This document shows, one piece after another, positions 40,052 through 49,390 of a stretch of 64,000 bases of DNA. The notes under the pieces are model-generated. The model made no database searches. It was not told the origin of the DNA and saw only the letters and a program-made list of their open reading frames with translations. Position numbers and translations under genes: made by a program. Each line of letters starts with the position of its first letter. The first letter of the stretch is position 1. Source of the stretch: JANLYC01 sp963815445. GTDB taxonomy: Bacteria; Actinomycetota; Actinomycetes; Propionibacteriales; Nocardioidaceae. The stretch is from assembly GCA_963815445.1 (NCBI GenBank), contig CAWFGV010000011.1, positions 868,001 through 932,000 on the forward strand, read 5' to 3'.

Positions 40052-41182
40052 TCAGGGTCGGTAGCCGGTGGGATCCTCGCCGAGGTCGACGATGGCCGCC
40101 ACCGGACCGCCACCGTCAGGGCCCTGGTGAGCCGCCGACACGGACACGAAGACCGCCGGATCGCCGGTCACGGCGGCCGCCACTCCCCCGACGCAGGACT
40201 TGATCTGACGGTGCCAGTGCACGTCGGAGTCATCGAGCATCGCGTTACGACGACCGTGCACGTTGCCGTCCTGCGACACCTCGCACTTGAGGAACACGTT
40301 GACGAGCCGACCGTCGATGTCGCTCGGGTGCGGCCGGTCGGGAAGCTCGAGGCCGGCGTCCCTGATCGCGGCCCAGATCCCGTCCTGGTCGAGCGCATCG
40401 GTCATCACCGAGTGGCCGACGCGATAGCGGCCGCCGACACCGCGCGCGTTGCCGACCACGACGACCTGGGCCCGGTCGAGCTCGACACCAGACGAGCATG
40501 ATGCGACCGCTGAGAACAGCGATCGGTCGTGCATGACCTCGGCGTCGGTGGGCATGGCGATCTCGTCCAGCGCAACCGCGATGCCGAGTGCCGTGCAGCC
40601 GTTGGACAGGTCCATCGACTGATGCGTCTCCTCGGTCCACACGGTCTTACCTCGGGCCTTGGCGTCGCGGATCGTGTGGATCGTGAGCAGTGGGGTCTTG
40701 GTCTGCACGTAGTGCACGTCTGCGGTGTCGGAGATGCCGGCACGCTCCATCGCCTCCTTCACCGCATCCGCCACCTTGGTGACCATGGCCGTGCGGCCGA
40801 TGTCCTCGGGGTAGAGCTGCTCGCTCATGGCGAAGCCCACCGTGAGCCGGGGCTCGTCGGTCTGCACTGCGTGCTCAACCGGGACAGTCGCGAAGATCGT
40901 GGCATGGGGGCTGATGACGCCGTCGGTGCCTCCGGACCAGACGATCGGCACCTCCTTGGTCTGTTCGGCCGTGCGGCTGCCCTTCGCGACCAGCACCTCA
41001 CGGAAGGCCCGGTCGGCGATGATGCGGGTGTAGTCGTTGACACCGCCGTTGCCCTCGGTCTTGCCGATCACCGCGACGACACGGTCGGCGTCGATGACAC
41101 CGGCGTCGATCAGGTCGGACAGGCCGCTTGCGTCCGAGACGTGCTGGATGGGGACCTTGCGGACCTCGATCGGCTCCGGCAT
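40052..41182 (-). CDS. ring-opening amidohydrolase, barbiturase type
   Basis: 376-aa member of the cyanuric acid hydrolase/barbiturase family, which opens cyclic imides with serine nucleophiles and three Ser-Lys pairs in a threefold barrel. Visible residues: K41 in IGKTEGNGGVND, S83 in WSGGTDG, K162 in QTKTPLL, S230/S231 in CSSGVE, K299 in LKCEVS, S347 before AAHQGPDGGGP. The N terminus (IEVRKVPIQHVSDASGL) resembles what I recall of Rhodococcus barbiturase. Barbiturate to ureidomalonate is favoured over cyanurate because of the UraA-type permease and molybdenum hydroxylase nearby and the absence of atzE/atzF-like genes. Starts 4 bp after carbamate kinase. Confidence 0.85.
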   Translation of the reverse strand: MPEPIEVRKVPIQHVSDASGLSDLIDAGVIDADRVVAVIGKTEGNGGVNDYTRIIADRAFREVLVAKGSRTAEQTKEVPIVWSGGTDGVISPHATIFATVPVEHAVQTDEPRLTVGFAMSEQLYPEDIGRTAMVTKVADAVKEAMERAGISDTADVHYVQTKTPLLTIHTIRDAKARGKTVWTEETHQSMDLSNGCTALGIAVALDEIAMPTDAEVMHDRSLFSAVASCSSGVELDRAQVVVVGNARGVGGRYRVGHSVMTDALDQDGIWAAIRDAGLELPDRPHPSDIDGRLVNVFLKCEVSQDGNVHGRRNAMLDDSDVHWHRQIKSCVGGVAAAVTGDPAVFVSVSAAHQGPDGGGPVAAIVDLGEDPTGYRP

Positions 41183-41186
41183 GGCT

Positions 41187-42168
41187 TCACTCTCTCTCTT
41201 CGTGTGGTGCGGGTGGTCTCGTCGAGGCCCGGTCCTCAGGTACGACGATCGTCCCGACCTCGCCGCGAACCGCGTCGACGATGTGGGACAGGCTCGTGAT
41301 GACGCCGATCTGTCCGGAGGACTCGACGAAAGCGCAGACGGCATCGACCTTGGGCCCCATGGAGCCGCTGGCGAACTGGCCTTCCAGCGGCGTAGCTGCG
41401 CATGACCGACGCGGCCACCCGCTGGATCGGCCGAGCACGGTCGGTGCCGTAGTCGAGGATCGCGTGGTCGACGTCGGTGGCGATGACCAGTCGGTCGGCC
41501 GCCACCGAGCGGGCCAGCGCCGCGGCGCCGAGGTCCTTGTCGATGACCGCTTCCACACCGCGAAGTCGCCCGGTGGCCTCGCGTACGACGGGGATCCCGC
41601 CGCCGCCGTTGGCGATCACGACGTACCCCTGGTCAGCCAGCGTTGACACCACCCCGGCATCGAGGATCTCGAGCGGCTCCGGCGACGCGACGACCCGGCG
41701 CCAGCCGCGCACACCACGGTCCTCGAAGCTCTGACCGTGGTCGATGAGCACGGCCGCCTCCTCCTTGGGGAGGTATCGCCCGATCGGCTTGCTGGGCCTC
41801 TGGAAGCCGGGGTCGTCAAGGTCGACGAGCGTGCGGGTGACGATGGCGGCCACGGGGTGCGTTGCACCGCGGGCGGCGAGCGCCGGCTCGAGGGCGTTCA
41901 TCAAGATGAACCCGAGCGTCGCCTGCGTCTGGGCGCCGCACCAGTCCAGCGGGACCGGCGGTACCACACCCGCCGACAGCTCGTTCTTGACCAGCAGGTT
42001 GCCGACCTGTGGCCCGTTGCCGTGGGTGATGACGACCTCGACACCGGACGCCACGAGGTCCGCGACGGCCTCCATGGCGATCTCCGCGGCCGCGATCTGG
42101 TCCTCGACCCGAGCGCTTCCGTCGGGCCCGGTCATCGCGTTGCCGCCGAGCGCCACCAGTACGCGCAC
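41187..42168 (-). pseudogene. carbamate kinase, frame broken by one base
   Basis: Carbamate kinase makes ATP from carbamoyl phosphate and ADP (reversible). From GTG 42168: VLVALGGNAM, VVITHGNGPQVGNLL, FQRPSKPIGRYL, NGGGGIPVVRE, VIDKDLGAAALA, all intact family motifs. After SVMRSYAA (about 41392) the expected EGQFASGSMGPKVDAVCAF and SHIVDAVRGEVGTIVVPED appear one frame over, ending at 41187. The span of 982 bp is one base too long. Repaired length about 326 aa. Either a recent mutation or a sequence error, since both halves are conserved. Operon with the barbiturase gene. Confidence 0.87.
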
Positions 42169-42366
42169 GCCGCCTCGCTCTCTCGTCGCTCGACCCGGCC
42201 CAATGGCGGGCCTTTGCCCCACCCTAGGGACCGCGCCGAGCGAGCACGCTGGCACCTGTCGCCCAAGCCCGCGTCACCGTTCGGGCAGAGCTCGCCACCA
42301 GAGGCTGACCTGGCCCATCCGGGCGCGTGGTTTTGCGGAGTCAGGCAACGAGGCGGGGGACGGACG

Positions 42367-42966
42367 TCACTGCCGATCGGGAAGATCGAGGTCGAGCCGA
42401 CGGGCCATCAGCGTGAGCGCCCGAGCCGCCGCCCGGCGTACGGCCGGGTCCTCGTCGTCGACGGCCGCGTCGACGACGGCCACGTGCTCGGTGTCCCCCA
42501 CGACGCCCAGACATCTGATCGCGTTGGTCCGTACGCGCGGCAGCTCATGGGTGGCGAGGGGTACGGCGCCCGGTCCGGCCTCGCCGATCTCGCGCTTCGT
42601 CGCGACCTTGAGGCACATCTCGGCGGGCCGCCAGTGCTCGTCCGCCAGTCCCGCGACGACGACGCCGGAGACCGCGCCGCTCCAGACGTACAACAGGCCG
42701 CGGCCGCCCCAAGTACGGTGCCAGTACTCGTGCCAGCCGGAGTCGAACGCCGCCGTCGCGCAGTTGCGGCCGAGGTAGGCGAGCATGTTGGCGTACGCGT
42801 GCACGTCGGCCCCGGCCAGGAGGTCCGCGCACCAGGCGGCAGCGGTGGTCTCGCCGACCCGGACGCCCAGCTCGGTGACCAGCACGGCCGGCGCACCGTT
42901 CGGTTCGGACGGCGGCGGCAACGGTTGCGGCGGCGGCACAGGGGGCACGGGGGGCACGGGGGGCAT
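42367..42966 (-). CDS. HEAT-like/armadillo-type protein with proline-rich N terminus
   Basis: 199 aa. Begins MPPVPPVPPVPPPQPLPPP (low-complexity, encoded by a GGGGGCACG repeat), then a domain with WHRTWGGRGLLYVW and two C-terminal HEAT-like helical pairs (RTNAIRCLGVVGDTEHVAVVDAAVDDEDPAVRRAAARALTLMA). I do not recognise the central domain. Upstream of carbamate kinase on the same strand by about 200 bp; relation uncertain. Confidence 0.65.
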   Translation of the reverse strand: MPPVPPVPPVPPPQPLPPPSEPNGAPAVLVTELGVRVGETTAAAWCADLLAGADVHAYANMLAYLGRNCATAAFDSGWHEYWHRTWGGRGLLYVWSGAVSGVVVAGLADEHWRPAEMCLKVATKREIGEAGPGAVPLATHELPRVRTNAIRCLGVVGDTEHVAVVDAAVDDEDPAVRRAAARALTLMARRLDLDLPDRQ

Positions 42967-43147
42967 GCCCCGATCGTCGCATCCCGTACCGACGGAAACG
43001 ACTGACTCACGCGCCACTCTGCGGCACCTGAGGTAGTGCACGCGTGGCGGGAGGGTGCAGATAAGGCATTTTCCCGATGCAGGCGGCTGCCTCAGAACGG
43101 CAGGTTGACGGTGTCGGTGCAGCCTGCGCCGCGAGAGGAGCACCATC

Positions 43148-43333
43148 GTGTTGAACCCACTCGACATCCCAGCCCCGTTCATCGCCTCGGAGCTCGACTT
43201 CCACCGGCAGCGCATCGCCGACGAGGTGGCGACGGCCGAGCTCACTCGTCGCTACCGGGTCGCTCGCCGCGAGCGCCGCCAGGAGCTTGCTGCCAAGCGC
43301 AGCCAGCGCCGCAACGCGCCCCGGACCGCCTGA
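43148..43333 (+). CDS. 61-aa basic hypothetical protein
   Basis: Starts GTG 43148 with a GAGAGGAG site; sequence LNPLDIPAPFIASELDFHRQRIADEVATAEL, then a highly basic tail RRYRVARRERRQELAAKRSQRRN. Predicted long helix with an RNA/DNA-binding type tail. Not recognised; small basic proteins of this look are common in actinobacteria. It lies 50 bp before the LuxR regulator. Confidence 0.55.
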   Translation: MLNPLDIPAPFIASELDFHRQRIADEVATAELTRRYRVARRERRQELAAKRSQRRNAPRTA

Positions 43334-43382
43334 GCGCGCCCCGGCCGCTCGAACCCCGCTCCCGTGAGCCCGTAAGCGTCGA

Positions 43383-46300
43383 ATGACAGCTACCGAGCAG
43401 TACGCGGACACCGACAACAGGTTGTCGGAGCCACCCGCGATGATGGACCTCGTGACATCGCCTGCGCTGCGCCCGATGATCGGTCGCACCGATGAACTCC
43501 GCCAGCTCATCGAGCTGGCGGGACTGTTTGGCGGCGACCAACCGCGCACCGACACGAGTCTCGTGCCGCTGGGCGGCGTGTCCGCCGTGATCGTCTCCGG
43601 TGACGCCGGCGTGGGCAAGAGCAGGTTGCTGGCTGAACTGCGTGAGCACGCTGTGACCCATGACTGGCACGTCCTGATCGGCCACTGCCTCGACTTCGGC
43701 GACAGCGTGCTGCCCTACCTCCCGTTCACCGAGGTCTTCGCCAGACTGGCAAGCGACGATCCCGTGACCGCGGACGCGGTGGCTCGCGCGCACCCTGCCG
43801 TACGCCGGCTCATGCCGAGCCGGCGGGTCACCGGCGCCGCCGACGAATCCGACCGAGAGGCCGACGCCGAGCCGATGGACCGCGCCGACCTGTTCGCGTC
43901 GGTGCTGGCCACCCTCGACGAGCTCTCCACTGACAAACCCGTGCTGGTTCTCCTCGAGGACCTCCACTGGGCCGACCAGTCCACCCGCGAGCTGCTCAGC
44001 TTCCTGTTCGCGCGTCGGCTCGGTGACGATGTCCACATCGTCGCCACCTACCGCAGCGACGACCTGCACCGCAAACACCCGTTGCGGGCCTCCGTCGCCG
44101 AGTGGACCCGTCTCCCCACGGTCGCCAGGTTGCAGCTCGACCGGCTCAGCGATGTCCATGTGCGTTCCCTGGTCCAGACGCTGCATCCCGCTGCCCTTCC
44201 TGAGTCCGCAGTCCACACGATCATCGAGCGGGCCGAGGGCAACGCGTTCTTCACCGAGGAGCTCGTCGCCGCCACCGACCGCTCCAGCCAGTCCTCCCGG
44301 GCGATCCCCGATGACCTCGCGGACGTGCTGCTGCTGCGGCTCGACCAGCTCGACGACGCAGGGCGGCTCACGCTACGGGCGGCCTCGGTCGCCGGCCGAC
44401 GGGTCTCCCACGAGCTGTTGTCCCGCGTCGTCGACCTCGCATCCGGCGAGTTCGATCGCGCGGTCCGTGCCGTGGTCGACAGCAACCTGCTGCTGCCCGT
44501 GGGCGCTGATGGCTATGCCTTCCGGCACGCACTGCTCGCAGAAGCGGTGTACGACGACCTCCTGCCCGGCGAACGAGTCCGTCTGCACCGCAGCTACACC
44601 GCCGTGCTCAGCCAACCCGATGTCGCCAGCACGGCCGCGGAGATCGCGCGGCACGCGCGCGCCGCGCACGACCTGCCCACCGCTGTGCACGCAAGCATCG
44701 CGGCCGGCGACGACGCGATGAGCGTGGGCGGACCCGACGAGGCTGCCCAGCACTACCAGATCGCCCTGGAGATGGTCAGCCAGCAGGCCGGTGAGGCCAC
44801 GCTTTCCCCGACTGAGCTCGTGACCTTGTCGATCAAGGCAGCCGACGCGGTCACCACCGCCGGGCACGCGCTGCGCGGTGCGCTGCTGCTGCGCGAACAG
44901 GCCGGCTGCCTCGACCCGCTCATCGACGACGACGACCGGGTCCGTCTCATGCACGCCCTGGCCAACGCAGCCCTGGTGGTCGACTCCGACATCGACGTCA
45001 TCGGGATCGTCGACCGCGCCCTCTCGCTCGTGCCCGCCGAGCCACCGACGGCGATGCGGGCTCAGCTGATGGGGATCCGGGCGCGGGCGCTGTTCGCCTG
45101 GAGCCGGGACCAAGAGGCGATGGCGGCCGCCAATGAGGCGTTAGCGCTCGGACAGGAGCTGCGGTTGCCCGGAGTCATCGCCGAGATCACGACCACGATG
45201 ACGCGCATGGATGAGCGGTCCGGTGATCCGGAGGCGTCACGACGAACCCTGCTGGCCATCATCGAGAAGGCCCGCGACACCAACGACGTCGCCAGCGAGC
45301 TGCGCGGCCTCCACAACATCGGCGGCGTGCTCTACGAAGCCGGCCGCGTGGCTGAGGCCCGGCAGGCCTACGAGCACGCCTATCGACGGGCCGTGGAGCT
45401 GGGCCGCCCGTGGGCGCCGTACGGACTTGACGCCCGGCTCATCGCGGGCATCACCGCCTACGTCTGCGGCGACTGGGACGACGCGCTCGCCATCCTCGAC
45501 GCGACCGGCGAGATGCCGCCCGCGCCGGCCGAGGCGGCGCTCGCTTCGACCGCGCTGATGGTGTGGGCCTCGCGCGGTGACAAGGCCGCCTTCGACGCGA
45601 CGGCTCATGTCCGCAGCCACTGGGACACCGACGGCATGCTGTCGATCCTGTCGGGGGGCGCCCTGATCGACCTGTATGGCGACCAGGGTGACCTCGCGGG
45701 TGCACAGGCGGCGCACGACCACGTCCTGGAGGTGATCCGTCGACACTGGGACAGCCACTACTTCATGGCGCGGATCCGTCTCAGCGCGCTGATGGTCGGC
45801 CAGCTCGCCACCGCAGCAACCACGTCCAGCGCGGACCAGCGCGGAGATCTGGTCAACCGAGGAGCCGACCTGGCCGCCGCTGCCGAGGAGACGTTCCACC
45901 GAGGGTTGAAGCGGTGGAAGGTGGTGGGTCCCGAAGGCAGGGCCTGGATGTCCCGCTGTCGCGCGGAGCTTGCCCGTCTGCGCTGGATCGCCGGTCAGGA
46001 CGCACCGGAGCAGGCATCCTTGGTGGCCGCCTGGTCGGACTCGGTCGCGGACTTCGAGGCGTTCGGCCACACCTTCGAGACAGCTCGTTCCCAGGCCAGA
46101 CTCGCGGCGATCCTGCGCGCCCTCGGCCAGGTCGCGCAGGCACGTCCGTTGTTGGAGTCTGCTCGCCACACCGCCGGGCGGCTGGGCGCCGCCCCCCTGT
46201 TGGCTGAGCTGAAGGCCCTGGGAGCAGCAACGCCACGGCGCACCGACAGTGCCGGCCACGACACCCGGCTGACCACCCGCGAGCGTGAGATCCTCGCCCT

Positions 46301-46457
46301 GGTGTCGCAGGGCCGCAGCAACGGCGAGATCGGCAAGCAGCTGTTCATCAGCACCAAGACCGTGAGTGTCCACGTGTCCAACATCTTGGCGAAGCTAGGC
46401 GCCGCCGGCCGTACGGAGGCCGCTGCCATCGCCCGCCGCGACGGCCTCCTCGACTGA
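43383..46457 (+). CDS. large LuxR-family ATPase transcriptional regulator (LAL type)
   Basis: 1024 aa. N-terminal AAA/STAND ATPase with Walker A GDAGVGKS at residues 73-80 and Walker B VLVLLEDLHWAD near residue 190. The middle region has TPR-like helices (ARQAYEHAYRRAVELG, AEARQ). The C-terminal LuxR helix-turn-helix is LTTREREILALVSQGRSNGEIGKQLFISTKTVSVHVSNILAKLG. LAL regulators activate catabolic or secondary-metabolism operons when bound to ligand and ATP. It may control the flavoprotein gene 165 bp downstream. Ligand unknown. Confidence 0.92.
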   Translation: MTATEQYADTDNRLSEPPAMMDLVTSPALRPMIGRTDELRQLIELAGLFGGDQPRTDTSLVPLGGVSAVIVSGDAGVGKSRLLAELREHAVTHDWHVLIGHCLDFGDSVLPYLPFTEVFARLASDDPVTADAVARAHPAVRRLMPSRRVTGAADESDREADAEPMDRADLFASVLATLDELSTDKPVLVLLEDLHWADQSTRELLSFLFARRLGDDVHIVATYRSDDLHRKHPLRASVAEWTRLPTVARLQLDRLSDVHVRSLVQTLHPAALPESAVHTIIERAEGNAFFTEELVAATDRSSQSSRAIPDDLADVLLLRLDQLDDAGRLTLRAASVAGRRVSHELLSRVVDLASGEFDRAVRAVVDSNLLLPVGADGYAFRHALLAEAVYDDLLPGERVRLHRSYTAVLSQPDVASTAAEIARHARAAHDLPTAVHASIAAGDDAMSVGGPDEAAQHYQIALEMVSQQAGEATLSPTELVTLSIKAADAVTTAGHALRGALLLREQAGCLDPLIDDDDRVRLMHALANAALVVDSDIDVIGIVDRALSLVPAEPPTAMRAQLMGIRARALFAWSRDQEAMAAANEALALGQELRLPGVIAEITTTMTRMDERSGDPEASRRTLLAIIEKARDTNDVASELRGLHNIGGVLYEAGRVAEARQAYEHAYRRAVELGRPWAPYGLDARLIAGITAYVCGDWDDALAILDATGEMPPAPAEAALASTALMVWASRGDKAAFDATAHVRSHWDTDGMLSILSGGALIDLYGDQGDLAGAQAAHDHVLEVIRRHWDSHYFMARIRLSALMVGQLATAATTSSADQRGDLVNRGADLAAAAEETFHRGLKRWKVVGPEGRAWMSRCRAELARLRWIAGQDAPEQASLVAAWSDSVADFEAFGHTFETARSQARLAAILRALGQVAQARPLLESARHTAGRLGAAPLLAELKALGAATPRRTDSAGHDTRLTTREREILALVSQGRSNGEIGKQLFISTKTVSVHVSNILAKLGAAGRTEAAAIARRDGLLD

Positions 46458-46622
46458 CGCGATCAGGGAGTCGGGGGCGACCTAGCCGATGCCCATGTGC
46501 TGCCGCAAGCCGCGCCCGTACCGGCTGCCAACGACGCGTACTCAGCGAGGCTCAGTCACCGTCGTTTCCCACAAACGGCAACGTTCGTAGGTGAATCGCG
46601 CGCTGGGACGCAGCCTTGGGGC

Positions 46623-47594
46623 ATGAGTCAATACGACGTAGTGGTCATCGGCGGAGGCGCCGCCGGACTGTCCGCAGCGCTGGTGCTCTCCCGCGCGCGA
46701 CGCAAGGTCCTCGTGGTGGACGCCGGCAAGCCGCGCAACGCTCCCGCCACGCACATGCACGGCTACCTCTCACGCGACGGCATCCCCCCCGCCGAGCTGC
46801 TCGCCGTGGGCCGGGACGAAGTCACTGGATACGGCGGAGAGCTGGTTGAGGACACTGTCACGGAGCTGGTGCCCGGCGGCCACGGCTTCTGGGTGAACCT
46901 CGCCGGCGGGCAACAGATCTCGGCACGGCGGCTCCTGATCACCACGGGCCTGCGCGACGAACTGCCCGACATCCACGGCCTCCACGACCGGTGGGCGCGC
47001 GACGTCCTGCACTGCCCCTACTGCCACGGCCACGAGGTCCGCGACCAACAACTCGGTGTCGTCGGTGGCACACAAGAAGCCGTCCGGTACGCCCAGATCG
47101 TACGCCAGTGGACCCACGACCTCGTCTACTTCACCCCACCCGACACGCTCACGGCCGACGAGCGCAACCAGCTGCTCGCCCGCGCCATCGGCATCGTCGA
47201 AGGCACGATCGAACACCTGGTCATCGATGACGCAGACCGTCTGGTCGGGGTGCAGATGCACGACGGACGTGTCGTGCCTCGCGACGCGCTGTTCGTGCCG
47301 CCCCGGTTCGTCCCGAACAACATCCTTCTCGTCGGCCTTGGCTGCGATCTGGACGGCGACGGCTGGGTCAGCGTCGACAGCACGGGACGCACCAGCGTCC
47401 CCGGAGTCTGGGCCGCCGGAAACATCGTCGACCCGCGCGCCCAGGTCATCACCGCGGCCGGCGCCGGATCCGCGGCCGCCATCGCCCTCAACGCCGACCT
47501 CGTCGACGACGACATACGCAACGCCGTCCACGACCTCGACGACGCAGCACCGCATCGACCAACCGCACCCATCAACCCCCAGGAGTCAGCATGA
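46623..47594 (+). CDS. thioredoxin-reductase-like FAD/NAD(P) oxidoreductase
   Basis: 323 aa. FAD motif VVVIGGGAAGLSAALVLSRA at the N terminus, redox motif CPYCHGHE (CxxC) near residue 135, NAD(P) motif LGVVGGTQEAVRYAQ, and the C-terminal FAD/TRX end SVPGVWAAGNIVDPRAQVITAAGAGSAAAIA. The CPYCHG variant occurs in many actinobacterial flavoproteins that are not proven thioredoxin reductases. Coupled to the small membrane protein by ATGA. Confidence 0.87.
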   Translation: MSQYDVVVIGGGAAGLSAALVLSRARRKVLVVDAGKPRNAPATHMHGYLSRDGIPPAELLAVGRDEVTGYGGELVEDTVTELVPGGHGFWVNLAGGQQISARRLLITTGLRDELPDIHGLHDRWARDVLHCPYCHGHEVRDQQLGVVGGTQEAVRYAQIVRQWTHDLVYFTPPDTLTADERNQLLARAIGIVEGTIEHLVIDDADRLVGVQMHDGRVVPRDALFVPPRFVPNNILLVGLGCDLDGDGWVSVDSTGRTSVPGVWAAGNIVDPRAQVITAAGAGSAAAIALNADLVDDDIRNAVHDLDDAAPHRPTAPINPQESA

Positions 47595-47857
47595 CGACGC
47601 CCACCCCCGACCCCAGCGCCTCTGCTTCAGTAGGCGGACCGCCGACCAAGCACCAGCTGGCCCTCATGATCTGGCTGGCCGTGTTCCCGACCCTCACCAT
47701 CCTCAACCTCGCCCTCGGTGACTGGCTCCGGACACTCACACCGATCGTGCGCACCTTCGTGCTCGCCACGGTCGCCGTGCCCATCGTCATCTACGGGCTG
47801 ATGCCGCAACTGCATCGACTCCGTCGACACCTCCTGACGCGCAACAGAGTCGGCTGA
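47591..47857 (+). CDS. small two-helix membrane protein
   Basis: 88 aa with two hydrophobic segments (LALMIWLAVFPTLTILNLAL and TFVLATVAVPIVIYGLM) and basic termini. Overlaps the flavoprotein stop by 4 bp, so probably co-translated and perhaps a membrane partner. I do not recognise a family beyond this. Confidence 0.75.
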   Translation: MTTPTPDPSASASVGGPPTKHQLALMIWLAVFPTLTILNLALGDWLRTLTPIVRTFVLATVAVPIVIYGLMPQLHRLRRHLLTRNRVG

Positions 47858-47916
47858 CGCGATGAGTTCGGAGCCCCGGTCGGGTCTTTCTCATGACACT
47901 CGCCGGAGGAGGAACC

Positions 47917-48522
47917 ATGGGAAAGATCATCGCGTCCATCACAACGTCGGTCGACGGTTATGTCACCGGTCCTGACGACGGGCCGGAGTACGGGCTGGGG
48001 CGGGGTGGCGAGCGCTTGCACTACTGGGTGATGGGTGGCCCGTGGACCTACGACGGTGGTCACGACTTCGCGATGCACGGCCCGGACAAGGAGTTCTACG
48101 ACGAGTTCGTCTCGACGGTGAGCGCCGGGGTGGTCGGCCGCGGCATGTACGACGCGGCCGGTGGATGGGGCGGGACCAACCCGTTCCCCGGGCCTCTCTT
48201 CGTGCTGACTCACCGCACAGCGGAGCAGCCGGCGACAGAGAGTGGCTTCCACTTCGTCGCGGATCTCGATTCGGCACTCGCCCAGGCGGCCGCGGCGGCC
48301 GGGGATGCAGACGTGGCCGTCGGTGGCGGCGCCGATGTCATCCGGCAGGCCTTGGCCGCGGGGAAGGTGGACGAACTGGTCATCTCGACGGCTCCGGTGA
48401 TCCTCGGTGCGGGCAAACGGCTGTTCCACGGGTTCGACCGGGATATGGATCTCGAGGTGGCCAACGTCTACAGCTCGCCGTTCGCCACCCACGTGCGCTA
48501 CACGATCCCGAGCAGCCGCTGA
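47917..48522 (+). CDS. dihydrofolate reductase / RibD C-terminal-domain family protein
   Basis: 201 aa starting MGKIIASITTSVDGYVTGPDDG after a GGAGGAGG ribosome site. The pattern VVGRGMYDAAGGWGGTNPF, FVLTHR, VAVGGGADVIRQALAAGKVDELVISTAPVILGAGKRLF is the RibD-like reductase common in actinobacteria; it likely binds NADPH. Substrate unknown; not the essential folate enzyme. Confidence 0.88.
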   Translation: MGKIIASITTSVDGYVTGPDDGPEYGLGRGGERLHYWVMGGPWTYDGGHDFAMHGPDKEFYDEFVSTVSAGVVGRGMYDAAGGWGGTNPFPGPLFVLTHRTAEQPATESGFHFVADLDSALAQAAAAAGDADVAVGGGADVIRQALAAGKVDELVISTAPVILGAGKRLFHGFDRDMDLEVANVYSSPFATHVRYTIPSSR

Positions 48523-48680
48523 GCGGGCGCCTGATCCAGGGGCGGTGATCAGGCGTCTCAGGCCAAAACGCCGATCCCGGCTGGGTCCTCGTGCGCGTCC
48601 CCACACGTCATACGGGCGCGCTCCGGGACGCTGCCGAAAAGCGCGCGCGGAAGTGCCTCCCCCACGTCTAACCTGCGGCC

Positions 48681-49385
48681 ATGCCCTCGCGACTGTTGGC
48701 CCTGACCTTCGATGCGCGCGATCCGGCTCGCCTGGCAGGTTTCTGGTCGGGTGTGCTGGGACGAGCGGTCCTTCACGGGCACCCCGCGGCGCTGTTGCCC
48801 GGGTCTGAGACGCAAGTCGGCTTGCGGTTCGCCCTGAGCGGGTCTGAGAAGGTCGGTCCGAACCGCATGCACCTCCACCTGACCAGCCCCAGCCTTGCCG
48901 GACAGCGGGACACCGTCGCGGCGGCGCTCGAGCTCGGCGCCGGCCATCTCGACGTCGGTCAGCTCCCTGAGGAGGAACACGTCGTGCTGGCCGATCCCGA
49001 GGGCAACGAGTTTTGCGTAATCGAGCCCGGCAACTCATTCCTGGCCGGCTGCGGCTTTCTCGGCGAGCTCGCCTGCGACGGCACCCGGCAGGTTGGGCTC
49101 TTCTGGGCCGAGGCGCTGGGCTGGCCGCTGGTGTGGGACGAGGATCAGGAGACCGCGGTCCAGTCCTCGCACGGTGGCACCAAGGTCGCGTGGGGCGGCC
49201 CGCCGGTTGCGCCGAAGCACGGCAGGAACCGGCAGCGCTTCGATGTCACCTTGGCCGACGGCGACCTGGCGGCCGAGGTCGACCGACTGATCGCGCTTGG
49301 CGCCAACCAACTCAGGAGCGCCGAAGACGGCGCCGTCGAGCTGGCCGACCCCGACGGCAACGAGTTCCGCCTGTCGCAAGGCTGA
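48681..49385 (+). CDS. two-domain VOC family protein
   Basis: 234 aa containing two VOC/glyoxalase-like units: LLALTFDARDPARLAGFWSGVLGR...ADPEGNEFCVIEPG and GTRQVGLFWAEALGWPLVWDEDQET...VELADPDGNEFRL. Both keep the DPxGNEF signature of the glyoxalase_6 type. Convergent with hyuB, 5 bp between stops. Function not evident. Confidence 0.85.
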   Translation: MPSRLLALTFDARDPARLAGFWSGVLGRAVLHGHPAALLPGSETQVGLRFALSGSEKVGPNRMHLHLTSPSLAGQRDTVAAALELGAGHLDVGQLPEEEHVVLADPEGNEFCVIEPGNSFLAGCGFLGELACDGTRQVGLFWAEALGWPLVWDEDQETAVQSSHGGTKVAWGGPPVAPKHGRNRQRFDVTLADGDLAAEVDRLIALGANQLRSAEDGAVELADPDGNEFRLSQG

Positions 49386-49390
49386 CTGAT

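Noticed and set aside
40052..41182. Cyanuric acid hydrolase (AtzD/TrzD)
   Set aside because: Same family, but no biuret or allophanate genes are near; uracil permease and hydroxylase context favours barbiturate. Not excluded biochemically.
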